A stretch of 64,000 bases of DNA, from contig JBBHKE010000960.1 in assembly GCA_037447655.1 (NCBI GenBank), positions 1 through 64,000 of the forward strand. The letters run 5' to 3'. The position numbers and the translations under genes are program-made. Below, one piece after another: positions 33,755-45,301 of the stretch. Position 1 is the stretch's first letter, and every line of letters begins with the position of its first letter. The DNA is from Zygnema cylindricum (lineage: Eukaryota > Streptophyta > Zygnematophyceae > Zygnematales > Zygnemataceae). Below the pieces are notes generated by a model, which searched no databases, was not told the DNA's origin, and saw only the letters and a program-made list of their open reading frames with translations.

Positions 33755-34745
33755 TCCAAAAACTCATCATCTTCAAACTAAATTCATTCTACTACTCCAT
33801 TTCTTTTTATTTCTTTCAATATATGTAGGTGCACATGCCCTAACCTTTTATGCCATATCATCATTCGTTGACAAAAAAATATAAAACTTTTTTCTTTTCA
33901 TTGCTTAGAACGATCTAAAACATTCCCTGACTTCCCTTTAAAGGTGTAAAATACACCTCATTCTTAAAGTTAGCTATAAATACACCTTTTCTAGCTCCAG
34001 TCTCAAACTCTTTGTCATCTTTGTCATCTAACACAGATTTAGAGATCAATTTTTTTGTTTAGGTGAGGGATATACAAAACAACAGACAAAGTTAGTATGG
34101 ACACCTTTCCATCTACTAAGACTTTCAGATCCACTAATCCCACGAATTAAGTGGTGACTACTCTCCTATTCCCATACCCTATCTCTATCGAGGGAATTTT
34201 TCTGAGTTTTGTAAACTACTTTCTATCCTTACACATATGCATAGATGCCTCGAAGATAATGATCAAACTGAATTCCTTCTACTACTCCCTTTGTTTTTAT
34301 TTTTTTCAATCTATCTAGGTGCAAATGCCCCAACCTTTTATGCCATATCATCATTTCATTGACACAAAAATACAAAATTCCTTTCTTTTCCTTACTTAAA
34401 TGATCTGAAACATTCCTTGACTTCCCTTTACAGGTATAAAATAGACCTCATTCTGAAGGCTAGCTGTTAATTTACCTATTCTAGTTCCTATCTCAAACTC
34501 TTTATCTTCTAACGTAGATGTTAAGATCAGATTTATGTTTAGCTTAGGGATATAAAGAACAAAAAAAAGAGTTAATATGGACACCTTTCCATCTACTAAG
34601 ACTTCATATCCACTGATCCCACTAAACAAGTGGTAAATACTCTCCCCTCCCCATACCGTATCTCTACTGAGGGAATTTTTTTGAGTTTTGTAAACCACTT
34701 TCTATCCCTACACATGTGCTTGGATACCGCGAAGTCAATGATCCA
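33755..34745 (-). repeat. Tandem duplication of about 500 bp inside copia A3
   Basis: Blocks at 33765-34262 and 34263-34745 align along their length (CTTTTATGCCATATCATCAT, GGACACCTTTCCATCTACTA, GAGGGAATTTTTCTGAGTTT versus GAGGGAATTTTTTTGAGTTT). Divergence is moderate, so the duplication is old. Confidence 0.8.
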
Positions 34746-35815
34746 ACCATACTCAAGTGGTGCTTTCATACTTCTGAAGGCACACTTTTGCCTTATTGCG
34801 ATGTTCAATTCCATGTCATTTTTCTCCAGCTCTTCATTGAGGAGAAGCTCCTCAAACTCCTCATCTGGTGTCGCCTCTTTTTCCCCTTGGTCCGCATTTA
34901 CATGTGTCGCTACAAGTGCCTTTTTCTTTCCTTCTTCATTTTAATTGGCTTGTCCATCATTAATCTTGAGTGTTGCAAACCTGGTGTAATCTACCATGTA
35001 GTGACCATGTTTTTTGCATAACTGATGTTTTCCTTTTTAGGGGCCCCCTTCCAAATCTATCTCCTCTTCCTCCTCCACCAATAATCTTGTAAGGTTTCTT
35101 CATATCACAATTCTTCTAATCTGTCTTTGGTGGTAGTGCTTGGATACTAGGACTCTCTCGGTGAGCTTCCATAATATTCTCCCTAGCCACAATCATCCCC
35201 ACAATTGCGTTCTATTTTTTACAGCTATCTGGTAAGTCTTGAACCCTATTAACAATTTTTTCATACTCATCTAGAAGTTTCATGATTAGTGTGTTAAATT
35301 TCAACTTTTCTGTTTCTACCTTTAGAGCACTTTCAAGTTCAACAAAAAATCTTGCAAGCTCATTCCAGAATTCCATCATACTCCCTCCTTTGCACACATA
35401 AGCTTTCAGTCTTTTGTTTGCAAAATGCTGCTACTAAATTGTGCCACTCTTAAATTAATTCAGAAGGGATTTCGAGATCTAGACAGATTTGGTTACATTA
35501 AGGAGAGGAAGTGCTATGGCTTTAGTGACACTCTAAAGAATGAGATGTTTGCTACTTTGTTTTCTATTTCCAAATTATGGCATCATTCTCTTTTGTTTTC
35601 TATTTAGTTGGGACTAGTTAGGCCCTTGTGCTCACCGGTTTTGCCACAGGTATACCTTTCCCCTTTCCTTTTCCAATCTCTATGGTGAGCGTCTCACCCT
35701 CGTAGTCAATCTCGTTTAACACCTTTGTCCATCCTCTAGTAAGTCTTTAGGATCCTGAAAAACGAACTCTTCGAATGCTAGGTGGAGGACATATTATCGC
35801 TCTTGAAACTGTTGT

Positions 35816-35977
35816 TTTTCAAACAAAGCACCCTCCATCATAATTTTCCACTAAACAAACCTTGTTCTCTCAAATAGAACTCTACCCCAAAGATGCTTTT
35901 CAAACAAAGCACCCTCCATCATAGTTTTCCAGTAAAAAAACCTTGTTCTGTCAAATACGAGCACCCTAGAGGGTGGG
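35816..35977 (-). repeat. 81-bp in-frame duplication in copia A3 gag
   Basis: Two adjacent 81-bp units sharing CAAACAAAGCACCCTCCATC at 35820 and 35901. In the gag frame this repeats (RTRFFYWKTMMEGALFEK) and (RTRFVxWKIMMEGALFEK), that is 27 codons. Confidence 0.8.
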
Positions 35978-35986
35978 CCCATAACT

Positions 35987-37154
35987 TGAAATCTTGTGGA
36001 CTCCATAGTCCTAGAGAATATGCAGCTCAGATTAAGCCTTTAAGATAATCTTGACTCATTTTCGTTTACAAAGAAATATCTGCCACCCACGCAAGCAATA
36101 AATTTGAACTGGGCAAGAAATTTGAACTGCCTCACATCTGTGAGGATAAGACTGTGAGTACAAGACTTCTCTGAGTCCACAACAAAAGAGATCACTCAAT
36201 TTGCTAAATAGAGCACTTACTTATGGTTGTTTGAAAACAATATTTATATGCACATGGCATGTGGGAGAGAGGACTTCCTAAAAAATCCTAAAACGTCACT
36301 CTACCTTACTCACCGAGCCTATCTACTAAACCCTCCGCCAATAGGAAAAATGTGACGTAAACTAAAATGTACATATATTACACTTGCCGCAATAAAATGT
36401 GTTTACTGTTCAAAAACAATAGTTATATACAGATGGCCTTTAGGAGAGAAGTCTTCCTAAAAAATCTGTAAAATGATAAGTCTTACTCAACCCTACTCAT
36501 TGAGCCTATCTACTAAACCCTCCACCAATAGGAGAAATGTGATATACACTAAAATGTACATATATTACATTAGGCGCCATAGAATTTGTACAGCAGCTGT
36601 ACGACACCATAAAGAAACACGTACCTTCTCTGTCCGACGCCATGGTCTTGTCCTCTTCTTCTCCGTCGTCCAATAGAGTGTTGCCACGTGTCAATTTGTG
36701 GCTCGTTTGGGGTAAGCCGCCAAAGAAACCATTCTTGTTCGTCAGTGCTCAGGCGGGTCGTCCAATCGTAATGCGCCTCCTTTTTTTGTCCGTCCGATTA
36801 CAAACGAGTTAGAAGTTTCGAGCGTCTATAATGTTCTTCCTCCTCTATGTGGCCCAGTTAAACGTTCATTCCATTAAATGGATTAATGCACGCAGCACAT
36901 GTTGATTAGCAAATAACACCCCAAATAGATATAAACGATAGGTACTATGGATTGGTAGGGTCAGGGATCAAATCTTGGCCGGTCAACCTCTTTTTGTGAG
37001 AGTCGACTCTCCTTCCTCTCTCTCATGCCTCAGTCTGCCTCCTTGGGTACCAAGGAGGCAGCCATGGCTTAGTGCTATCTCACTCTCCGCCTATAGTAGC
37101 TTAGAGTCTAGATATAATTAGAAATTTGAAACTTAAAAATTACATTTTTCAACA
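35987..37154 (-). mobile_element. Copia A3 5' LTR
   Basis: Antisense LTR from TGAAATCTTGTGG (35987) to TTTTTCAACA (37154). Its end carries ATG at 20 nt (MESTRFQ). It is followed directly (35986 down to 35972) by AGTTATGGGCCCACC, the half-tRNA-type primer site. A tRNA-like module lies near 36925-36990. A near-duplicate of about 170 bp lies inside (36222-36390 and 36409-36570). Confidence 0.8.
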
Positions 37155-37846
37155 TCATTTGCGAGAGATACGATTTTCTAGACACTATACATCACGTAAG
37201 GATTTTATTAAATTACATTCAAGCCTATGTAGAGGAAGAGAACACATTTTTAGGTTGGAAACCACTTGTATAAGTGTCTATATATGTCGTAATATCTAAG
37301 AAGTGCGCCAACAAAGTTTACAATGCGATGCATAAAGCTTCCAAAAGGAAGATTATGGTTGGTGCTACATAGATTATGTCATTATAATCTCACTAATGTT
37401 GGAAAAATATGTGGAGCATATGCATAAAGTTTTTGATGTATTCCAAGAGGATAGTCTAAGATACCAAACATAAGTTATCCGTTCAGGGTGGACGAGGTCC
37501 TCTAATTGGGCCATGGGATATAGGTAAAATTTGTACCATTGTTCTAGTTAGTCTTGCCTTCCTTGCCTAACTTGCTAGTAGTCTTTTATTAATATTTTAT
37601 TCGGTTTTTTAGACCTTTTATGTGTAAATTGTTTTTATATCACAATTTTTCAAACAAAATTTTGACATCTCCTCTTTATCGCGAAACTATTTTTTTTCAC
37701 TACATGCGTTGTTAGTTTATTCCCAAACTTGTTGCACGATGAACTTCTAATCAAATTTTATGCCACCTTTATTATATTCATCAACGTATAAAAAACTGTT
37801 ATTAGAAAAAAAACATGTTATCAACTCACTTTTGGGTTCAAAGTCA
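37155..37846. other. Intergenic gap between copia A3 and A1
   Basis: AT-rich, no coding or repeat structure recognised. Confidence 0.4.
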
Positions 37847-38858
37847 TGACAATTAAAATAAAAAGATTTTTAGAGTATTTTCTAGGTATAAATAGGTTAA
37901 TATAAAAAGAAAAAGAGAAAAAGGCCGGCAATCCTGCCTTCACCACCTCTCTCTAGCCCCCATACTTGTTGTAGTCACAGAAGGATAGAGAGGGTGGTTA
38001 AGCCATGGCTGCCTTATTTGTGCAGGCAGGACTAAAGAGTGACAGATGTCACTCTCAACAAAAGGAAGAGTCTGGCAGGACTCAAACCTCCGACCGGTAG
38101 AGTACGACGTAGCCGGTAGCTCTAACCAAACTGTCATGAAGTCCGTTAAATTACATGGGGTGTGATACGTATTTCAAATAATATATAATCCTGAAACCGA
38201 TAAACAGAAATGTGAACAAAGGAACATAAAACCAGTTAAAGTATTTCGATGTGGACGTTATTTCTCACAAAACAAATGAATCGGACATTTGTTTCGACGG
38301 TCGATATTTAATGTCGGGTTTAATCCGACGGCGCATATCACTGCCGAGATCACGGAATGGTCACTTTGACTTTTATGGACGTGGCATGACCTGGCGCCCC
38401 GTGGAGGGATAACATTTGGTCGTAGGAATTTTGAGAACACACAGACGAGTGAAAAAGTGACACGCGCTTAGTGACCATGTCGTACACAGGCCGTACAGAA
38501 AGGACACCTGCCATAATACCTTTCTGTACTTTACAGTCATGTGATTGGTCCGTACATTAGTAGATAGGGGTTGTGAGAGGGATTTAGGACTTAGGAAAAT
38601 CTGGTAGATAGTCACCTCACTCTAAGAAAGCTTTGTATAAAATTGACATTTTTTGCTGGCTCATAACTTATCGCCTGGTTGGGCGTTTTCAGAGATTCTT
38701 TTTCCTACAGACTCAAGGGAGTCCAAGCTGCACAAGGTTGCAGTCACATTGGCTGCTTGTATGCTTCGGTAGCAGTGGTTGCCATTGCAAGTGGGTTAGT
38801 TAATAACTATCTAGAGGCTTCCTAAATTCTGTAGTCGAATGGAGGACACAGAATTGCA
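37847..38858 (+). mobile_element. Copia A1 5' LTR
   Basis: The pair mate is at 44338-45301; both contain GAGTATTTTCTAGGTATAAA, TTCACC(A/T)CCTCTCTCTAGCC, GTTAGTTAATAACTATCTAG and the same end GAATTGCA. The exact first base is uncertain by a few nucleotides because the 5' edge has drifted. ATG at 38839 is 20 nt before the LTR end. An antisense tRNA-like module lies at about 38065-38140. Confidence 0.85.
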
Positions 38859-39287
38859 GGTTAGGGGCCCACCCTCTAGGGTGGCCATCTTCAATGGATC
38901 AGGGTTTATCTATTGGCAATCCATGATGACAGGGGCTTTATGTGAAAAACGATACTGGGGTATTGATAGTGGACAAGTGAAATGTCCACCTCAGGGAACA
39001 CTATCGGGATTTGGTGGAATAAGGTTTTTCTGTAGCAACACCTGCTGTAGAGAAGGAGGCAGATGACAAAAGGAGACACCTGTTACTCCTATCGCTCCTA
39101 TTCCCACGACACCTGGAGCGGCGATCGTGAAGACCGTGGAGACCGATAGTCAAATGTGGGAAGACACCAACATGGCTGCCAAGAACTTCATTCTGAGAAA
39201 CCTCACACAAGCTACAACAACTTCTCACCTTCAAGTTTTCAAGGCCAAGGATTTGTGGGCGAGTTTGATAGAGATCTATAGAGCAGG
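38839..39287 (+). pseudogene. Copia A1 gag, N-terminal part
   Basis: Starts inside the LTR: MEDTELQVRGPPSRVAIF, NGSGFIYWQSMMTGALCEK, RYWGIDSG. This is the copia Gag N-terminus (F.G..Y..W...M...L...LW). After frameshifts it continues ETDSQMWEDTNMAAKNFILR and KAKDLWASLIEIYRAG. It is broken at 39287 by the insertion of a 1.16-kb element and resumes at 40449. Confidence 0.8.
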
Positions 39288-40448
39288 TGTTGTCCATAGC
39301 CATTTCTAGCCATGGATTCACCCTAGGAAGCACCACAGACTACCCTAAAAACAGCGTACTTTGGATACACACAGAATTTAACAGAATTAACAAAACAAGC
39401 TGAAACTACATTTACAGATATTATCTAGGATATAAAATGACCTCACAAAGTTTCAGAAAAAAATAATAAACAGATTGATCACATCATCTAGTCAAAGTTG
39501 CAGAAAAACAGTCTGCCAAAACTTTGATCAGACAGACTAACTTCACAATGAATTAAAACACAGACCAGGCACATTATAGACCTGAAAATCTGTGACAATA
39601 TTAAAAATATAAATAGGAACAAACATGCAGAATTTCAGATAATTACGCTAGCATATCTGAGAGTAATCCTCAGATAAAATTACCAAAAATAACCATAAAC
39701 AGTTTTTGGTCCAAAAAGTTCCTATGTCCTAAAATGACGAAGTCCTACAAATATATACAAGAGCTTACTGCTGAATGTACTGAGGCATATCAGCGGTACG
39801 CTATCTACCAGCTACCCTTATTAATGTAGGTATACCTGAATACTTCAAGGTATGTCAAAGTGAGTAAATCTACACTAATAATTAATTCACAAAAAGACAC
39901 ATCAATGTTCAACCAAATATATACATCGACGCTTCCGTAAAATCCGCGTACTGAGTATCAACTTGATTAGTCACTTGAGGACGAAACCACGTCATGAACC
40001 GACATCACATACGTACGGTCCACTTGATACCACATTATCAAAATACAATCCTTTGGAAATATCGGCGGACGCCGTCCGCCCTCCAAATGTACCACGGACC
40101 ACTTGCTGAAATTAAACCGTACCAAACTTGCGTCCTTTGCAATAAATACGCCTCTCGCAAATAAAGTACACTTGTCCAAATAAGACGCTTCGTACCGGCG
40201 GCGTACATATTCAACATTTCGTAAATTTCACATCGGATCCCTTCGCGATCCGCCGTCCATTTGTAAACGTATTCCGAGCCACTCAATTAATCCCTTTAAA
40301 TTCAATTGTACAATTACTCCCCCAATCCACAAATCCATTCGAACCTCCATTTGTACCACCACAATATTTCCGGTAATAATCTACGCACGAACCGTCGCGT
40401 GCGCACAAAATGTGGCGTAAGTACGAAACTAACATTTCAAAAACAATA
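39288..40448. mobile_element. Solo LTR of a third family in A1 gag
   Basis: Bounded by 5-bp direct repeats GCAGG (39283-39287, 40449-40453). It begins TGTTGTCCATAGCC and ends ACAATA (CA-like). The 1161-bp insert interrupts gag and holds no coding frame. Length, TG start and 5-bp duplication suggest a solo LTR of an unrelated LTR retrotransposon; orientation is unknown. Confidence 0.65.
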
Positions 40449-40935
40449 GCAGGTACAATTTAGGAGCTCAGGTGGCAAAGCAAAAGTTGGGAAATTATAC
40501 TTACAAAGGGGGAAAGATGTTAAACTACTCTAATGATCTTTCTTGTTTGTATATGGGGTTGGAGAATGCCGGATGGACAGGTAGAATGAAGATGAAGGTT
40601 AACACTCTCATCATGAAATTACCCAACGAGTATGAGAATAAAGTGTACAAAGTACACGAAATGACTGATAGTTCATGCAAGTGGAATACAGTGGTCCGCA
40701 TGATACTTGTGCAAGAGAACACAATTGAAAAAAGGAGAGGAGGAAAGAGCGTTCAAGCTCTAGCCGCTGGAGGGGACAGGAGGAAACTAGACCCGAAACA
40801 ACCATACAAAGGAGAATGAGGTCAACGTGGAGGACCGAGGCCCCCAAAGGGTCTATGTCATTTTTGCAAAAAGCCAAGGCACTTTGTTTCGAATTGTGCC
40901 AAGCAGGCAGAGCTGAGGCTCCAAGAAAACTAAGG
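40449..40935 (+). pseudogene. Copia A1 gag, C-terminal part with zinc knuckle
   Basis: AKQKLGNYTYKGGKMLNYSN, MKVNTLIMKLPNEYENKVYK, then CHFCKKPRHFVSNC at 40856-40897, a full CCHC knuckle. Relative to the N-terminal half the frame is off by one after removing the insert, so an extra indel is present. Confidence 0.8.
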
Positions 40936-40956
40936 AGGGGGTTCTTTTAGAGGGAT

Positions 40957-42503
40957 GAAAAATGCACTTTTAGTCACAAAGGTGACAAGAGACACCGAGG
41001 ACAAGTCTTTTGAGGCGGATGGGGAGCTTCTTCTTGACGAGAGTTTGGAGGAGAAAAAGATCCCTCGCACATAAAAGCGTGCCCTTCAAGCAATTCAGGA
41101 AGCTCCACAGTAGGATGGATCATCGACTCAGGTGCATCCATGCCTATGTGTCGTGACAAGGACCTTTTCACTATGTTAAGGAAGATTCCTACCATAGAAA
41201 TAGAGTATAGGGATGGGAGAGTGGTTACTAAAGATCTAGTGGGATTAGTAGAACCGAAAGTCTTAGTAGAGGGTTAGACTTTTATACTAACATTCTCAGA
41301 TGTACTCTACATTCTTCAGCTGAGTAAAAATCTTGTCTCTACGTGTGTGTTGGATGACAAAGAGTTTGATACCTTCACTAAAAAGGGAGTCTTCACAGCT
41401 AAGTATGGGGATAAAGTTTAATTCACGGCAAATGAGGGTAGCCAAGGAATGTGTAGGTTTAACCTGAGTAGTGAAAAGAAAAATGCTTACTATATTGGTG
41501 TTCCTAAGTTGATGATTTGGCATAAACGATTTGGGCATGCGCATTTTGATACGTTGAGGGAAATAAAAAAGCTTGGGGTAAAAGAACGTTTGGGGATAAT
41601 GAAATGATGAATGATTGTAGTGGCTGTACTCAAGGTAAGGCTCACAGACTTCCCTTTCCCAAAGCCGCCACATAAAGAGGTGAGAAATTACTAGATCTAG
41701 TCCACACAGATATCTAGGGACCTGTAAAAGTGCCTTCGATTGGAGAAAAGAGGTTTATGTTGACAATAACCAATGATTGGTCTAGATACTCTAAAGTCTA
41801 CTTCCTAAAATCAAAGTCTGAAAAATCAACTTACTCCAAAGAATATAAAGCTTGGAGTGAGAAGTTGCATGGAACCCCCATTAAGATGATAATGAGTGAT
41901 AATGGGGGGGAATATACCTCTAACCAGTTTGAGGAATACTTGAGAGATGAGGGAGTTTAGCACCAGAAAACCGTACCATATAACTCGGAACAAAATAGGG
42001 TAGCTGAGAGGTTGAACCAAACACCAGAAGATAGTGCATGTAGTATGTTGGCCGACAAGAAAATATGAAAGAGTATTCGGGTAGAGGCCATGAACTGTGC
42101 CAACAACATTAACAATAGAGTCCTTACCTCAGCGGTAAAAGGAATGACACCTTATGAGAGATGGGTGGGAAGGAAGCCAGATATCTCTCACCTTGAAGTA
42201 TTCAGTAGCCAAGTTTACAGTCTTGACACGGATAAGAAAAACTGGAAACAAGATGCTAAAGGAAAACCCGGATGCTTTGTAGGATATGACAAGGATGTCA
42301 AGGGATATAGAGTCTATAACTTAGCAAAGAGAGATATCATTTTGGTCAAGCACCTAGTTGTCATAGATGAAGGGAAATCATTTGACCCTTTTAAATATAC
42401 CAAAAAGATAAGAATCATATTTGAGTCTGAAAATCAGGAGGACTCCATCCTTTTCGAAAGAGACATGAATGAAATAGGCATTGCAGATTCAAGGGAGATC
42501 TAA
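40957..42503 (+). pseudogene. Copia A1 protease, GAG-pre-integrase and integrase
   Basis: The protease motif WIIDSGASMPMC is near 41118-41150, GAG-pre-integrase IWHKRFGHAHFDTL near 41516, then integrase with TITNDWSRYSKVYFLKSKSE, SDNGGEYTSNQFEEYL, NRVAERLNQ, AMNCANNINNR and the C-terminal GKPGCFVGYDKDVKGYR. D..D..E-type catalytic residues are kept in DNGGEY, but several in-frame stops and frame changes (for example near 41600-41660 and 41960) make it non-functional. Confidence 0.9.
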
Positions 42504-43640
42504 GACACAGTCAATCCACCGGAAATGTCACATATTCCTATGGACTTCGAGGAGACAGAAGAGGAGGGATCGGAACCTGTTTCCATGGATAGGGGAGCCG
42601 ATGAGACACTAAGGAGAAATCCAAGACTTCCCTCCATCCCAGCTTCGGAGTTTGAGGAGGGGAGAAGGAGCAGCAAAAGGATCTAGGTAAAATAAGCAGC
42701 TTACAAGGTAACTAAGCTATCTCGCCCAGATGAGCCTCTATCATACTCGGAGGAAGTAAACAGTCCGGAGAAAGATAGATGGACTAGAGCCATAAATGAT
42801 GAGATGGCCTCTATCATGGAAGCAAATACTTGGGAACTAGCGGACTGTCCTTTAGACAGAAAAAACTGATTGAATGTAAATGGGTGTTTAAACTAAAACT
42901 GAACCCAGATAATACTATTCAGAGATATAAGGCTCGTTTGGTAGCAAAGGTTCCACCCAAAAAGAAGGGATTGACTACGAGGAGACGTTTGCTCCAGTTG
43001 TTCGGTTCCCATCACTAAGGATTCTCCTCAGTCTAGCAGCAGCGTAAGACATGGAAATTCATCAGATGGATATTAAGACCGCATTTCTCAATAGTGAGTT
43101 AGAGGAAGAAATCTTCATGCGGCAACCAAAGGGATTCGTGGAGAATGGGGAAGAGAGCAAAGTTTGCAGGCTCATAAAGTCCTTATATGGACTTAAGCAG
43201 GCTCCCGGACAATGGAATAAGAAACTAGATGAGTTTCTTAGTGGTCTAGGATATATCCGGATCAGCTCTGACCATTCTATCTATATGTTTGAAGATGAGA
43301 ATGGTGTCATTTTTTATTGCAATTTATGTGGATGACCTGCTTGTGTTGAGTAAATCTTTGGAAAAGATTAATAAGATAAAGAAAGATCTTAGAAAAAGAT
43401 TTGATATGAAGGACTTAGGTGAGGCAAGATAAATTTTGGGGATCCAAATGGAGAGAGATAGGGGGAAAAAGATTATCTGACTTACGCAGAAAGAAGCAAT
43501 AGGGAATATGCTTGAGAGATTCCAAATGGAAAAGGCTAACAGTTGTACCACTCCCATGGACTTCAAAAAAGTAAGTGATGGGAGTGTAGAAAGAGGACTG
43601 ATGATCTTAGACGATCAGATGAGTCCACAGGAGAGAGAGT
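42504..43640 (+). pseudogene. Copia A1 linker and reverse transcriptase
   Basis: Linker (WTRAINDEMASIMEANTWEL), then IECKWVFKLKLNPDNTIQRY, MEIHQMDIKTAFLNSELEEE, SLYGLKQAPGQWNKKLDEFL and YVDDLLVLSK at about 43325-43354. YVDD is the catalytic motif of copia reverse transcriptase. Frameshifts at about 42945 and 43320 and stops downstream break the frame. Confidence 0.9.
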
Positions 43641-44325
43641 TTATGGAGTCTATCCCTTATAGATAGGTCGTAGGATGTTTGATCTATTTTATGAATTGTA
43701 CCAAGCCGGACATATCAGCAGCAGTTGGAGTACTCAGTAGGAGTTTTAATGATCTTAGGAAGAGAGACTGGGAGGCACCCAAGAGAGTCATGAGATATCT
43801 AGTGGGAACTAGAGAAATTTGGTTGTATTTTGGAAGGGAGCACATTGACATCACTACTTGGAGTGATGCTAGTTATGGGGACGCACCCATGAGAAGATGC
43901 ACTTTTGGGTACGTGTTGTATGTGGGGGAAGGTGCTTGTTCATGGAGCAGTAAGCAACAAAAGGTGGTGGTTTAGTCTACTATGGAGGCTGAGTACTTGG
44001 CCTCTTGTTCTGATGTGAAAGAATTTATGTGGGTTAAGTTCTTATTAAAAGAATTGGGGTATATGAAGGAGGGAGTGCTAAAGTGTTTTGTGATAATCAA
44101 GCTGCCATTACAATTGCAGCCAATCCAAAACATCATTTCAAAGCTAAGCATACGGACATAAGATTGAGTTTTGTGAGGGAAAAAGTTGAGAATAAGATTG
44201 TGAATCTTGCATATAAATCTGAAGAGGAAATGGTGGGTGATATGATGACAAAACCAGTGCCCTCTCCTAAATTGAAATATTACAGAGAAAAATGTGGACT
44301 AAAACTAAAGTTAAAACTAGACTAG
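43641..44325 (+). pseudogene. Copia A1 RNase H
   Basis: IYFMNCTKPDISAAVGVLSR, TTWSDASYGDAPMRRCTFGY, SSKQQKVVV-stop-STMEAEYLA, FCDNQAAITIAANPKHHFKA, HTDIRLSFVREKVENK and MMTKPVPSPKLKYY. These are the copia RNase H motifs, in order, ending at a stop at 44323-44325. One internal stop (near 43974) and a frameshift (about 44075). Confidence 0.9.
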
Positions 44326-44337
44326 AAAAATATGGAA

Positions 44338-45301
44338 GTTTTGAAATTAATAGATTTCTAGAGTATTTTCTAGGTATAAAATGAAAAAAAAAAGGTTGGC
44401 AGCCTGCCTTCACCTCCTCTCTCTAGCCCCCATACTTGTTATAGTCATTAAAGGATAAAGAGGGTGGTTAAGCCATGACTGCCTTAGTCTACAGGTAGGA
44501 CTAAAGAGTGAAATATGTCACTCTCAACAAAAGGTTGAGTCTTGGAGGACTCGAACCTCCGTTTGGTAGAGTACGACTTAGCCGGTAGCTCTAACCAAAC
44601 TGTCATGAAGTCCGTTAAATTACGTGGGGTGTGATACGTATTTATAATAATATATAATCTTGAAATCGATAAACAGGAATGTGAACAAAGGAACATAAAA
44701 CAAGTTAAAGTATTTCAGTGTGGATGTTATTTCGCACAAACCAAATGAATCAGACATTTGTTTCGACGGTCGATATATAATGTCGGGTTTAATCCAACGG
44801 CGCATATCACTGCCGAGATCGCGGAATGGTCACTTTGACGTTTATAGACGTGGCATGACCTGGCGCCCTGTGGAGGGATAACATTTGGTCGCAGGAATTT
44901 CGAGAACATACAGACGAGTGAAAAAGTGACACGCGTCTGCTTAGTGACCATGTCGTACACAAGCCGTACAGAAAAGACATTGGCCATAGTACCTTTTTGT
45001 ACTTTACAATCATGTGATTGGTCCGTACATTAGTAGATAGGGGTTGTGAGAGGGATTTAGGAAAATCTGGTAGATAGTCACCTCACTCTAAGAGAGCTTT
45101 GCAAAAAATTGGCATATTTGGTTGGGCGTTTTCAGAGATTCTTTTTCCTACGCACCTAGGGGAGTCCAGGCTGCAGAAGGGTGTAGTGAGATTGTTAGCT
45201 TTTTTGCTTTGGTAGCAGTGGTTGCCATTGCAAGTGGGTTAGTTAATAACTATCTAGAGGCTTCTTGAATTTTGTAGTCTAATAGAGGACACATAATTGC
45301 A
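44338..45301 (+). mobile_element. Copia A1 3' LTR
   Basis: Pairs with 37847-38858. It ends CATAATTGCA at 45301, where similarity to the 5' LTR stops and CTGAC follows (the left flank ends ATGAC, a possible degraded 5-bp duplication). The terminal ATG is changed to ATA here. An antisense tRNA-like module lies at about 44545-44612. Many differences between the two LTRs show an old insertion. Confidence 0.85.

Larger units (their letters stand above)
33636..35986 (-). pseudogene. Copia A3: gag, protease, GAG-pre-integrase part
   Basis: Reading leftward from 35986: gag start (QVMGPPSRV, FFYWKTMMEGALFEKHLWG), gag body (ELESALKVETEKLKFNTLIM), a degraded zinc knuckle (LCKKHGHYMVDY), protease WIIDFAVSKHMCRD (the DSGA active site changed to DFAV) and GAG-pre-integrase IWHKRLG. 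The protease to GAG-pre-integrase region is duplicated in tandem. An 81-bp in-frame duplication lies in gag. Stops and the lost catalytic residue make it non-functional. Confidence 0.8.

Noticed and set aside
38767-38790. TGGTAGCAGTGG-like word as a conventional copia primer site
   Set aside because: It lies inside the LTR, as shown by its presence in the 3' LTR (about 45210) and by solo LTR ends, so it cannot be the primer site after the LTR.
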